Shown: positions 1-5,262 of the stretch, piece by piece
Numbering within the stretch: position 1 is the first letter of the stretch
How the letters are laid out: each line of letters starts with the position of its first letter
Assembly (NCBI GenBank): GCA_022572105.1
Contig: JACZWN010000189.1
Coordinates: forward strand, 1 to 6,360
Origin: Pseudomonadota bacterium
GTDB taxonomy: Bacteria > Pseudomonadota > Alphaproteobacteria > Kiloniellales > J153
Reading direction: 5' to 3'
DNA length: 6,360 nucleotides
The notes under the pieces: generated by a model
Databases searched by the model: none
What the model was told of the DNA's origin: nothing
What the model saw: only the letters and a program-made list of their open reading frames with translations
Position numbers and translations under genes: made by a program

Positions 1-1
1 C

Positions 2-1063
2 CATCTCATCGACCGCGCCCGGGTTCATATCGACCAGACATTCGAGCGGCCCTGGGCCGACAACATGCTGCGCGGCCTGCTGTCCCTGGTGGTGCCGCGC
101 CCCTGGCTGTTCCGCCTCGCCCTGCGCGCGGCGCGGCCGGCGCGGGCGTGTTCGCGGTTCCTGCCCGGACGCTTGGCCTCCCTCGCGGCCATGGCGCCGG
201 CCCGCATCGCCGGCCCCTCGCCGGTCGACCGTCCCCAGGTCTTCCCGGCCCAAGGTCCCCGGCGCCTGCGCGTCGCCTTGCTCACGGGCTGCGCCCAGCA
301 GGTGCTCGCGCCCACGATCAACGAGGCCACGGTGCGCTTGCTGACCCGCCACGGGGTCGAGGTCGTGGTCGCCCGGGGCGCGGGCTGCTGCGGCGCGATC
401 ACCCATCACCTGGGGCGCGAGGCCGCGGCGCGCGCCTCGATCAAGGCCAACGTCGCCGCCTGGACCCGCGAAGTGGACGGGGACGGCCTGGACGCGGTGG
501 TGATCAACACCTCGGGCTGCGGCACCACGATCAAGGATTACGGCTTCATCCTGCGCGGCGACCCGGACTGGGCGGACAAGGCGGCCAAGGTTTCGGCGCT
601 GGCCAAGGACATCACCGAGTTCCTGACCGGGCTCGGCCTGAACGCGGCGGCGCGCGAGACCGGTCTCACGGTGGCCTACCAGTCGGCCTGCTCCATGCAG
701 CACGGCCAGAAGATCACCGCCGAGCCCAAGGCGCTGCTCGCCGCCGCCGGCTTCATCGTCAAGGACGTGCCCGAGGGGCACCTGTGCTGCGGCTCGGCCG
801 GCACCTACAACATCTTGCAGCCGGAGCTCGCCACGCGCCTGCGCGACCGCAAGGTGGCCAACATCGAACGCGTCGGCGCGGACCTGATCGCGACCGGCAA
901 CATCGGCTGCCTGACCCAGATTTCGGGCGCCACCAAGATCCCCATGGTGCACGGCGTGGAATTGCTCGATTGGGCGACCGGCGGCCCGCTGCCCAAGGCG
1001 CTCGAGGGCCTCGACCTCGACGCCGCGCGCGCCGCGGCGCAGGCCGCGCGGGCGGCGGAATAA
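2..1063 (+). CDS. glcF: Glycolate oxidase iron-sulfur subunit GlcF (N-terminus outside window)
   Basis: This is the Fe-S subunit of glycolate oxidase, which with GlcD and GlcE oxidises glycolate to glyoxylate and passes electrons to the respiratory chain at the inner membrane. The frame is open from the left edge (HLIDRARVHIDQ...), so the first visible Met at nt 65 is internal. About 353 C-terminal residues are visible. The N-terminal part with the two [4Fe-4S] ferredoxin-like motifs, roughly 80-100 residues in this family, is missing. Two cysteine-rich CCG domains are clear: LLTGCAQQ (Cys at nt 290) with GAGCCGAITHH (nt 386-391) and SGCGTTIKDYG, then QSACSMQHGQK with GHLCCGSAGTYNILQP (nt 785-790). 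These repeats are shared with LutA/HdrB-like proteins, but SGCGTTIKDYG and the overall match fit GlcF best. glcD and glcE would be expected upstream, outside the window. The stop is TAA at 1061-1063. The converging toxin gene ends only 10 bp further on, with no hairpin terminator between them. Confidence 0.93.
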   Translation, partial: HLIDRARVHIDQTFERPWADNMLRGLLSLVVPRPWLFRLALRAARPARACSRFLPGRLASLAAMAPARIAGPSPVDRPQVFPAQGPRRLRVALLTGCAQQVLAPTINEATVRLLTRHGVEVVVARGAGCCGAITHHLGREAAARASIKANVAAWTREVDGDGLDAVVINTSGCGTTIKDYGFILRGDPDWADKAAKVSALAKDITEFLTGLGLNAAARETGLTVAYQSACSMQHGQKITAEPKALLAAAGFIVKDVPEGHLCCGSAGTYNILQPELATRLRDRKVANIERVGADLIATGNIGCLTQISGATKIPMVHGVELLDWATGGPLPKALEGLDLDAARAAAQAARAAE

Positions 1064-1073
1064 GCCTGACTGG

Positions 1074-1466
1074 CTATGCGCGCTTCGAGGTCGAATTGTC
1101 GGATATCCAACGGGCCAAAACGTCCTCTTCGATCTCTCCGGCGGCGAGGGCGACGATCATATTGACCTCGTCAATCTCATCGGGTTCGAACAGGTATCCA
1201 TTGCGAAACAGGAAGGCGCGCGCGGTCAGGTCGCCGGTGCGCTTGTTGCCATCGATAAAAGGGTGGTTCTTTACGATTCCGGTACAGTACGCCGCCGCGA
1301 GGTCAAACAGGGTCGGGTCGTTCCCGTAGGCGTAGAGATTGCGCGGGCGATCGCGCGCACTCTCGAGAAGCCCCATATCGCGCACCCCGTGGGATCCGCC
1401 AAATTCGGCGACCGCTTGAGTGTGAATGGCCTGAACGAGCTGGACCGTCAGCCATTTTGGCTCCAT
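1074..1466 (-). CDS. doc: Death-on-curing (Doc/Fic family) toxin of a type II toxin-antitoxin module
   Basis: This is a Fic-fold toxin of the Doc subgroup. The best-known member, phage P1 Doc, phosphorylates elongation factor EF-Tu and halts translation; the same activity here is inferred from family. The 130-residue product matches Doc length. The active-site loop is HPFIDGNKRTG at residues 68-78, carrying the catalytic His68 and the Doc-type GNKR instead of the GNGRxxR of AMP-transferring Fic enzymes. Upstream, residues 26-45 (HGVRDMGLLESARDRPRNLY) match the conserved N-terminal segment of chromosomal Doc proteins. I chose the ATG at 1466, because it overlaps the antitoxin stop by one base (TGATG) and so implies translational coupling. 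A TTG at 1469 would add one residue. No good Shine-Dalgarno sequence precedes it, which fits coupling. The gene looks intact, with no frameshift and the key residues present, and it ends with TAG 10 bp from the converging glcF stop. Confidence 0.92.
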   Translation of the reverse strand: MEPKWLTVQLVQAIHTQAVAEFGGSHGVRDMGLLESARDRPRNLYAYGNDPTLFDLAAAYCTGIVKNHPFIDGNKRTGDLTARAFLFRNGYLFEPDEIDEVNMIVALAAGEIEEDVLARWISDNSTSKRA

Positions 1467-1696
1467 CAACGCTTGGCCAGCTCACGCATGGCGTTGCGAT
1501 GGCGGCGCATGTAGTCGCGGTTGTCCTCCAGAACCTCTGCGAACTCGGGGTCGTAAGGGGTCAGCTCCACACCGTCCGGCGTGCGCACCGGATAGAGCTT
1601 GTCGCCCTCGCCGACGCCGAGCTCGGCCAAGAGCTCCTTGGGCAGCACGAGCCCGAGCGAGGTGCCGATCTTGCGGATTTTCAATGGCTTGGTCAT
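1466..1696 (-). CDS. AbrB/MazE-type antitoxin paired with Doc
   Basis: This is a 76-residue antitoxin expected to neutralise the downstream Doc toxin and to repress the shared promoter by DNA binding. The N-terminal half (KIRKIGTSLGLVLPKELLAELGVGEGDKLYPV, residues 6-37) is a swapped-hairpin AbrB/SpoVT DNA-binding domain. The C-terminal half (YDPEFAEVLEDNRDYMRRHRNAMRELAKR) is charged and helical, as expected for the part that wraps the toxin. The pattern matches the known family of 'addiction module antidotes' found beside Doc genes, and is not a Phd protein. I chose the ATG at 1696 because GGAGGG lies about 6 bases upstream (plus-strand 1702-1707). The longer in-frame start at 1723 lacks such a site and would lie near the predicted transcription start. 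The stop codon overlaps the toxin ATG by one base, so the two genes form one operon with the antitoxin first, the usual type II order. Confidence 0.88.
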   Translation of the reverse strand: MTKPLKIRKIGTSLGLVLPKELLAELGVGEGDKLYPVRTPDGVELTPYDPEFAEVLEDNRDYMRRHRNAMRELAKR

Positions 1697-1723
1697 TTCG
1701 ACCCTCCAAACCTCAAAGTTCAC

Positions 1724-1745
1724 ATAGCTATAAATATTATAATAT
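1724..1745. promoter_or_regulatory. Two adjacent palindromes, candidate antitoxin operator
   Basis: ATAGCTAT (1724-1731) is a perfect 8-bp palindrome, and ATATTATAATAT (1734-1745) is a perfect 12-bp palindrome two bases away. The second covers the -10 box and the first covers the predicted transcription start, so a bound protein would block RNA polymerase. AbrB-fold antitoxins generally bind AT-rich dyads in their own promoter, with the toxin as co-repressor; applying that here is an inference. AT-rich sequence forms short palindromes fairly easily, so the longer one is the more convincing of the two. Confidence 0.45.
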
Positions 1746-1764
1746 ATGGCCGCCCGAGGAGCAA
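1736..1764 (-). promoter_or_regulatory. Probable promoter of the antitoxin-toxin operon
   Basis: On the minus strand, TATAAT (plus 1736-1741) is a perfect -10 hexamer. It lies 17 bases after TTGCTC (plus 1759-1764), which keeps the TTG core of a -35 box. Transcription would begin near 1729, leaving a leader of about 33 bases that contains the GGAGGG ribosome site before the ATG at 1696. The patch from about 1716 to 1748 is almost entirely A/T in an otherwise very GC-rich sequence. The assignment rests on sequence match and geometry only. Confidence 0.62.
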
Positions 1765-1826
1765 GTGCCGCCGGTTACCCGGCTATTTCGCCATGGCCCT
1801 GGTGCGCACCTTTTGTGCCCGCTTGC

Positions 1827-2915
1827 CTAGCCCTCCTCCGCCAGTCCTCTGAGCGCCAGGCGCTGGGTCTCGACGGCGCGTTCCCAGACCATCTCTTTCC
1901 AATCGTCGGCGTCCTGGTAGAAGGCCTCGCGGATCTGCGCCTTGATCGCCCGGCCCTGGTCGGAGTCGACCTCGCCGTAGAGGTGCAGCCAATTATCGGC
2001 GCGCAGGGCGAGCTTGACCTGCTCGGTCGGCAGCGTCCCGTACTCGAGCGCGATGCCGGTCAGCTGCGCGTGCGGCAGCGCCGCTACCATGCCGGCCAAG
2101 TTGTCCCCGGAGAGCTCGGTCGAGGTCGAGGAACCGAGGTAGGGCGAGGTAATGTCCTGGTCGTACCACGCATTGGCGCGCGCCAGGCCGCCCGTGTCCG
2201 GCGGGTGGATGCAGATCCGCTCGCCGTAGCCGCGCGGGCCGAGCCCCGTGTGGTAATCGATGACCGCGACGTGGCGGGCCTTGGCCAGGTTCCGGCGCAG
2301 GACATGGAGCAGGGTGTCGTGCGACCAGGTCGTGGCGTGGCCGCCGAAGAAGATGCCGTCGGCATGGCTGTACTGCCCGCCCGAGACCGCCGCCTGCAGG
2401 CCCCAGGCGCCGTGCTTCTCCCGGTAAGCCTCGATCACCTTGCGGCTTTCGGCGATCGCCGCGTCGTTCCATTCGCGCGGGCACAGCGCCTCGTGCAGCT
2501 GGTCGTAGCCGTGGTTGACCGGATAGGGCGCGTCGTGGTCGATGAAGTTGCGGTTGAGGTCGACGTTGTCCTCGGTGACCCGGCGCAGCCAGGCGAAACC
2601 GTAGGGATTGATGGCGTGGATCTGGAGCAGCGCGAGGCCGGGCGGGGCCTCCCGATAAAGCCCCGATTCGAACCAGCCGGCCTGCACGGCCGAGCCGCAG
2701 AAGCCCTCGGCGCCGTGGGTCGCCGAGATCGTCACCAGCACGCGCTCGGCCTCGGGCGGCCCGAGCCAAGCGGTGTCCGTGGCGAGCGCCTCGCCGTTCG
2801 GCCCCGGCGCCGGGTTGACATGAGACCCGAGGCGCCCGCCCGCCGCCTTGGCGGCCGCCAGGAACCGGGCCCGCGCCGCGACGTAGTCGCCCGAGAAATA
2901 GCCGCTGGCGGTCAT
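1827..2915 (-). CDS. DUF2817 family protein, M14-like zinc carboxypeptidase fold
   Basis: This 362-residue protein belongs to the DUF2817 family, which is related to M14 zinc carboxypeptidases and succinylglutamate-desuccinylase-type amidohydrolases. The substrate is unknown. The metal site is readable: ATHGAEGFCGS supplies the HxxE pair (His67, Glu70), and VIDYHTGLGPRG supplies the third ligand, His222. NVDLNRNF contains the Asn121-Arg122 substrate-binding pair, and ALEYGT carries Glu291 in the place of the M14 general base. No signal peptide is visible (start MTASGYFSGDYVAARARF), so it is probably cytoplasmic. I chose the ATG at 2915, preceded by GAGGAT about 10 bases upstream; a TTG at 2924 would add three residues but overlaps that site. 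The stop is TAG at 1827-1829. It is divergent from the TPR gene (108 bp between starts) and lies upstream of the toxin-antitoxin operon on the same strand. That operon has its own promoter in between. An enzyme of amide or peptide cleavage is the safest statement. Confidence 0.87.
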   Translation of the reverse strand: MTASGYFSGDYVAARARFLAAAKAAGGRLGSHVNPAPGPNGEALATDTAWLGPPEAERVLVTISATHGAEGFCGSAVQAGWFESGLYREAPPGLALLQIHAINPYGFAWLRRVTEDNVDLNRNFIDHDAPYPVNHGYDQLHEALCPREWNDAAIAESRKVIEAYREKHGAWGLQAAVSGGQYSHADGIFFGGHATTWSHDTLLHVLRRNLAKARHVAVIDYHTGLGPRGYGERICIHPPDTGGLARANAWYDQDITSPYLGSSTSTELSGDNLAGMVAALPHAQLTGIALEYGTLPTEQVKLALRADNWLHLYGEVDSDQGRAIKAQIREAFYQDADDWKEMVWERAVETQRLALRGLAEEG

Positions 2916-2923
2916 GGCGCCCA

Positions 2924-2957
2924 AATCCTCATCCGAATCCGCCCCGAATCCTCATCC
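2924..2957. repeat. 11-bp direct repeat in the divergent intergenic region
   Basis: AATCCTCATCC occurs at 2924-2934 and again at 2947-2957, so the copies are 23 bp apart centre to centre, about two helical turns. The core CGAATCC is also present at 2934-2940 and 2945-2951. The copies lie just upstream of the DUF2817 start codon on the minus strand. There they read GGATGAGGATT, and the nearer copy includes the ribosome-binding GAGGAT. The pattern could be a small tandem duplication of the ribosome-site region or a pair of regulator half-sites; the sequence does not decide. Confidence 0.4.
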
Positions 2958-2987
2958 AATCGTGATCGCCGTCCGGCGCGCGCTCCC

Positions 2988-3016
2988 TTGGGTGCCCGGC
3001 CGTTATGGGACATAAT
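2988..3016 (+). promoter_or_regulatory. Candidate promoter of the TPR gene, start site at or next to the ATG
   Basis: TTGGGT (2988-2993) and CATAAT (3011-3016) are separated by 17 bases, an ideal spacing, with three and five of six consensus bases respectively. The expected start of transcription, six to eight bases after the -10, falls at about 3023, immediately before the ATG at 3024. A dyad TTATG-GGA-CATAA (3003-3015) overlaps the -10 box and could be an operator. This is a prediction from sequence only. Confidence 0.4.
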
Positions 3017-3023
3017 TAGGGGT

Positions 3024-3578
3024 ATGAGGACCTTGACCGCAATAGCTTTGGCTCTGGGCCTGGCGTTCGTCGCCGGCCCGGCCGCGGCGGATCAGAACGA
3101 CCCGCGGCTCGGCGACCTGTTCACCCGCCTCAAGGCGGCCCCCGACGCCCGCGCCGCCCACGGCGTCGAGCGCTCCATCTGGGGTATCTGGACCAAGTCC
3201 GACGACGACGTGATCGCGCTGCTCATGAACCAGGGCCTGGCCGCCATGGCCCGGCGCGACTTGCGCGCCGCGCTCGGCAAGTTCGAGCAGATCGTCAAGA
3301 TCGCGCCCGGCTTCGCCGAGGGCTGGAACAAGCGCGCCACGGTGCACTACCTGCTCGGCGATTTTGCCGCGTCCTTGCACGATATCGGCAAGACCCTGAC
3401 CCTCGAGCCGCGCCACTTCGGCGCGCTGTCCGGGCGCGGCCTGGTGCTGCTCGAGTTGGAGAACGCGGAGCTGGCGCTCCAGTCCTTCGAGGCGGCGATC
3501 GAGATCCATCCGAAGCTATCCGGCGCCAACCTCAACGCCGAAGCGCTGCGCCGGGAAATCGAAAAAAACGAGATCTGA
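3024..3578 (+). CDS. Exported tetratricopeptide-repeat (TPR) protein
   Basis: This 184-residue protein has a short Sec signal peptide and TPR repeats. It probably acts in the periplasm as a protein-protein interaction scaffold; its partner is unknown. The signal peptide is MRTLTAIALALGLAFVAGPAAA with predicted cleavage at AAA|DQ (residues 22/23). Residues 29-62 form a lead helix region (LGDLFTRLKAAPDARAAHGVERSIWGIW) typical of small alphaproteobacterial TPR proteins. Three TPR units follow at about 64-97 (NQGLAAMARRDLRAALGKFEQIVKIAP), 98-131 (WNKRATVHYLLGDFAASLHDIGKTLTLEP) and 132-165 (GRGLVLLELENAELALQSFEAAIEIHP), and a charged tail closes the protein. The frame is open far upstream of 3024 on the antisense of the DUF2817 gene, but the signal peptide fixes the start at 3024. 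AGGGG lies only one base before the ATG, too close for an ordinary ribosome site, which fits a leaderless message. The stop is TGA at 3576-3578. Confidence 0.86.
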   Translation: MRTLTAIALALGLAFVAGPAAADQNDPRLGDLFTRLKAAPDARAAHGVERSIWGIWTKSDDDVIALLMNQGLAAMARRDLRAALGKFEQIVKIAPGFAEGWNKRATVHYLLGDFAASLHDIGKTLTLEPRHFGALSGRGLVLLELENAELALQSFEAAIEIHPKLSGANLNAEALRREIEKNEI

Positions 3579-3671
3579 TTGAAGCCGCGGCCGCTCGCCG
3601 GAGTGGACTGGCACACGGCGGCGGGCGCGCTGGTCTGCCAGGCGGCCGGCGGGCGTGGTCCTCCGGCGTGA
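3579..3671 (+). pseudogene. Possible remnant of an inositol-monophosphatase/CysQ-type C-terminus
   Basis: The 135-bp gap between the TPR gene and the MFS gene is not empty of coding signal. In the same frame as the TPR gene, straight after its TGA, about 30 codons read LKPRPLAGVDWHTAAGALVCQAAGGRGPPA before a TGA at 3669-3671. The stretch DWHTAAGALVCQAAGGR resembles the C-terminal metal-site motif of the inositol monophosphatase superfamily (CysQ-like W-D-T-A-A-G followed by a helix and AGG), except that the usual metal-binding Asp after Trp is His here. No ATG and no convincing ribosome site precede it, and nothing before or after it completes the enzyme. A decayed fragment is therefore the best reading. 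Chance similarity in GC-rich DNA is a real alternative. Confidence 0.3.
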
Positions 3672-3713
3672 AACGTGTAAGCTGGGCCGGCAGTCCCGGG
3701 AGGCGAATCGATC

Positions 3714-4940
3714 ATGGCCGTTCGAACCTGGCGGGTTCCCGCCGTGGTGCTATTTTGCGCCATGGTCGTGCTCGGCCTCAACATGGGCGTGCGCCAGACC
3801 GCCGGGCTGTTCCTCGAGCCCATGACCCAGGACCTGGGCATCAGCCGGAGCAATTTCGCGCTCGCCATCGCGCTCCAGAACCTGCTGTGGGGGGTGCTCA
3901 CCCCCTTCTTCGGCGTCCTGGCCGACCGCTACGGCACCGGCCGCTGGCTGGCGCTCGGCGGGATCCTCTACGTGGCCGGACTGTTGATCATGGGCCTGGG
4001 CGGCAGCGAGGCCAGCCTGCACCTGGGCGCGGGCGTTTTCATCGGCGCGGCGGTCAGCGCCTGCGGCTTTCCGCTCGTGCTTTCGGCGGTGGCGCGCGCC
4101 TTTCCCGGGCGCGGGCGCAGCCTGGCGCTGGGCGTCGCGGCCACCGGGGGCTCGGTCGGCCAGTTCCTGTTGCTGCCCTTCACCCAGGTGATGATAGGGA
4201 GTGCCGGCTGGGTCACGGCGCTGGTCATCCTGGCCGCGATCGCGGCGCTCATCGTGCCGGTGGCCGCGGCGCTCACCGGCCGGCCCGAGGCGGTCTCGGC
4301 CGAGGGGGCGGACGGCGGCATCCGGGCCGCGATCCATGAGGCCGGGCGCCACCGCGGCTATCAGCTCCTGAACGCCGGCTTCTTCGTCTGCGGCTTCCAC
4401 GTGTCCTTCATCGCGACCCACCTGCCGTCCTACATCAACACACTCGAGTTCGATCCTATCGTCGGGGCCACCGCGCTCAGCCTGATCGGCTTCTTCAACA
4501 TCATCGGCGGGTTGCTGGCGGGCTACCTGGGGGGGCGCTACCGCAAGAAGTATCTGCTCTCGGGCATCTATCTGGCGCGCGCCGTGGTCATTACCCTGTT
4601 CCTGATCGCGCCCAAGAGCGAGCTTTCGGTCTGGCTGTTCGGCGCCAGCTTCGGCGTGCTCTGGCTGAGCACCGTGCCGCTCACCAGCGGCCTGGTCGGC
4701 GACCTCTTCGGGGCGCGCTATATGGCGACGCTGTTCGGCTTCGTCATGTTCAGCCACCAGATCGGCGCCTTCTTCGGCGCCTGGCTGGGCGGCCTGAGCT
4801 ACGACCTGACCGGTTCCTACACGGCGATCTGGGTGATGGCGGTGGCGCTCGGACTGCTGGCCGCCGTGCTCCATTGGCCGATCTCCGACCGGCCGCTGGC
4901 CGAGACCCGCACGCCCCAACCCGCGCCCGAGCAAGTGTGA
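3714..4940 (+). CDS. Major facilitator superfamily (MFS) transporter
   Basis: This 408-residue inner-membrane protein is a secondary transporter of the MFS with about 12 predicted helices, six on each side of a central loop at residues ~185-212. The signature loop between helices 2 and 3 is GVLADRYGTGR (residues 67-77), matching the G-x-L-a-D-r-x-G motif A. A weaker copy, GYLGGRYRKKYLL, appears between helices 8 and 9. Helix 1 contains NMGVRQTAGLFLEPM, the G-x-R-x-(S/T)-x-G-L-F-x-x-P pattern of the monocarboxylate/oxalate-formate-like branch. An organic-anion substrate is therefore plausible but unproven. I chose the ATG at 3714, preceded by GGGAGG (3698-3703) ten bases upstream. The tail after helix 12 (AETRTPQPAPEQV) is short and cytoplasmic. 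It stands alone on this strand and converges on the DUF2065 gene, with 18 bp between stops. Confidence 0.9.
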   Translation: MAVRTWRVPAVVLFCAMVVLGLNMGVRQTAGLFLEPMTQDLGISRSNFALAIALQNLLWGVLTPFFGVLADRYGTGRWLALGGILYVAGLLIMGLGGSEASLHLGAGVFIGAAVSACGFPLVLSAVARAFPGRGRSLALGVAATGGSVGQFLLLPFTQVMIGSAGWVTALVILAAIAALIVPVAAALTGRPEAVSAEGADGGIRAAIHEAGRHRGYQLLNAGFFVCGFHVSFIATHLPSYINTLEFDPIVGATALSLIGFFNIIGGLLAGYLGGRYRKKYLLSGIYLARAVVITLFLIAPKSELSVWLFGASFGVLWLSTVPLTSGLVGDLFGARYMATLFGFVMFSHQIGAFFGAWLGGLSYDLTGSYTAIWVMAVALGLLAAVLHWPISDRPLAETRTPQPAPEQV

Positions 4941-4958
4941 TACCAACCGGATATTTTT

Positions 4959-5144
4959 CTAGGCGCGCAGTAGCCAGACCAGCAGCACGCCGAGCGTGGC
5001 CGCGGCAAGGCCGCCCAGGCGCAACGCTTCGGGCGACATCTGCTCCATCATGACCACGATCTGGCGCAGCCGGCGGGGAAACAGGGCGAGGAACAGCCCC
5101 TCGATCACCAGCACCAGGGCCAGCGCGGTGAACAGATCGGTCAC
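4959..5144 (-). CDS. DUF2065 (YjeT-like) small membrane protein
   Basis: This is a 61-residue protein with two membrane helices, at residues ~4-22 (LFTALALVLVIEGLFLALF) and ~43-59 (LGGLAAATLGVLLVWLL), joined by a basic-to-amphipathic loop PRRLRQIVVMMEQMSPEALR. The E-G-L-x-x-x-L-F-P-R/K segment is the hallmark of DUF2065, whose Escherichia coli member YjeT is encoded directly after hflC. The same order here supports a link with HflKC/FtsH membrane proteolysis, but no biochemical role is known. I prefer the GTG at 5144 (VTDLFTALAL) because it gives the usual family length and N-terminus. The ATG at 5180 would add 12 Gly/Arg-rich residues (MSGRGGAPGRRI), and its GGGA ribosome site lies within a predicted hairpin. 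The stop is TAG at 4959-4961. Confidence 0.8.
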   Translation of the reverse strand: MTDLFTALALVLVIEGLFLALFPRRLRQIVVMMEQMSPEALRLGGLAAATLGVLLVWLLRA

Positions 5145-5186
5145 GATCCGGCGGCCCGGCGCTCCGCCCCGCCCAGACATCGATTC

Positions 5187-5261
5187 CCGGGGCCCGCCCG
5201 GCCCCGGCGACGGCCCCCAGGGGCCGTCGCTAGCGCCGCCGCGCGCGCCCGGGCGCCGCGC
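5187..5261. repeat. Cluster of GC-rich hairpins between hflC and the DUF2065 gene
   Basis: Three inverted repeats follow one another. CCGGGGCC (5187-5194) pairs with GGCCCCGG (5200-5207) around a five-base loop. GCGACGGCCCC (5207-5217) pairs perfectly over 11 bp with GGGGCCGTCGC (5220-5230). The palindrome GCGCCCGGGCGC (5245-5256) extends with GCGC arms at 5241-5244 and 5258-5261. The last one touches the hflC stop codon. None is followed by a T-run on either strand, so these are not classic intrinsic terminators. They could slow exonucleases, separate expression of hflC from the small downstream gene, or be extragenic palindromes. Confidence 0.6.
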
Positions 5262-5262
5262 G

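Noticed and set aside
148..1329. Plus-strand open frame of about 393 codons overlapping glcF in another frame
   Set aside because: It is an Arg/Gly/Pro-rich frame-shifted shadow of glcF that runs on into the antisense of the Doc gene; the CCG-domain motifs are in the glcF frame.
1770..1788. Hairpin GCCGG-TTAC-CCGGC followed by TATTT as a terminator
   Set aside because: The stem is only five pairs, the T-run is weak and on the plus strand where no gene precedes it, and the minus-strand direction has no T-run after the stem.
1746..3023. Long plus-strand open frame running in frame into the TPR gene, as if the protein were about 610 residues long
   Set aside because: It is the antisense of the DUF2817 gene, whose zinc-site motifs are clear. 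The stretch is Arg/Gly/Val-rich with no recognisable domain, and a signal peptide marks the true TPR start at 3024.
3750..4946. Minus-strand open frame of about 398 codons opposite the MFS transporter
   Set aside because: It is a GC-rich shadow rich in Gly, Arg, Glu and His with no domain. The plus strand encodes a clear 12-helix transporter with motif A.
4941..4958. Run of T (4953-4958) after the MFS stop as a terminator
   Set aside because: No convincing GC-rich stem precedes the T-run, so an intrinsic terminator cannot be supported.
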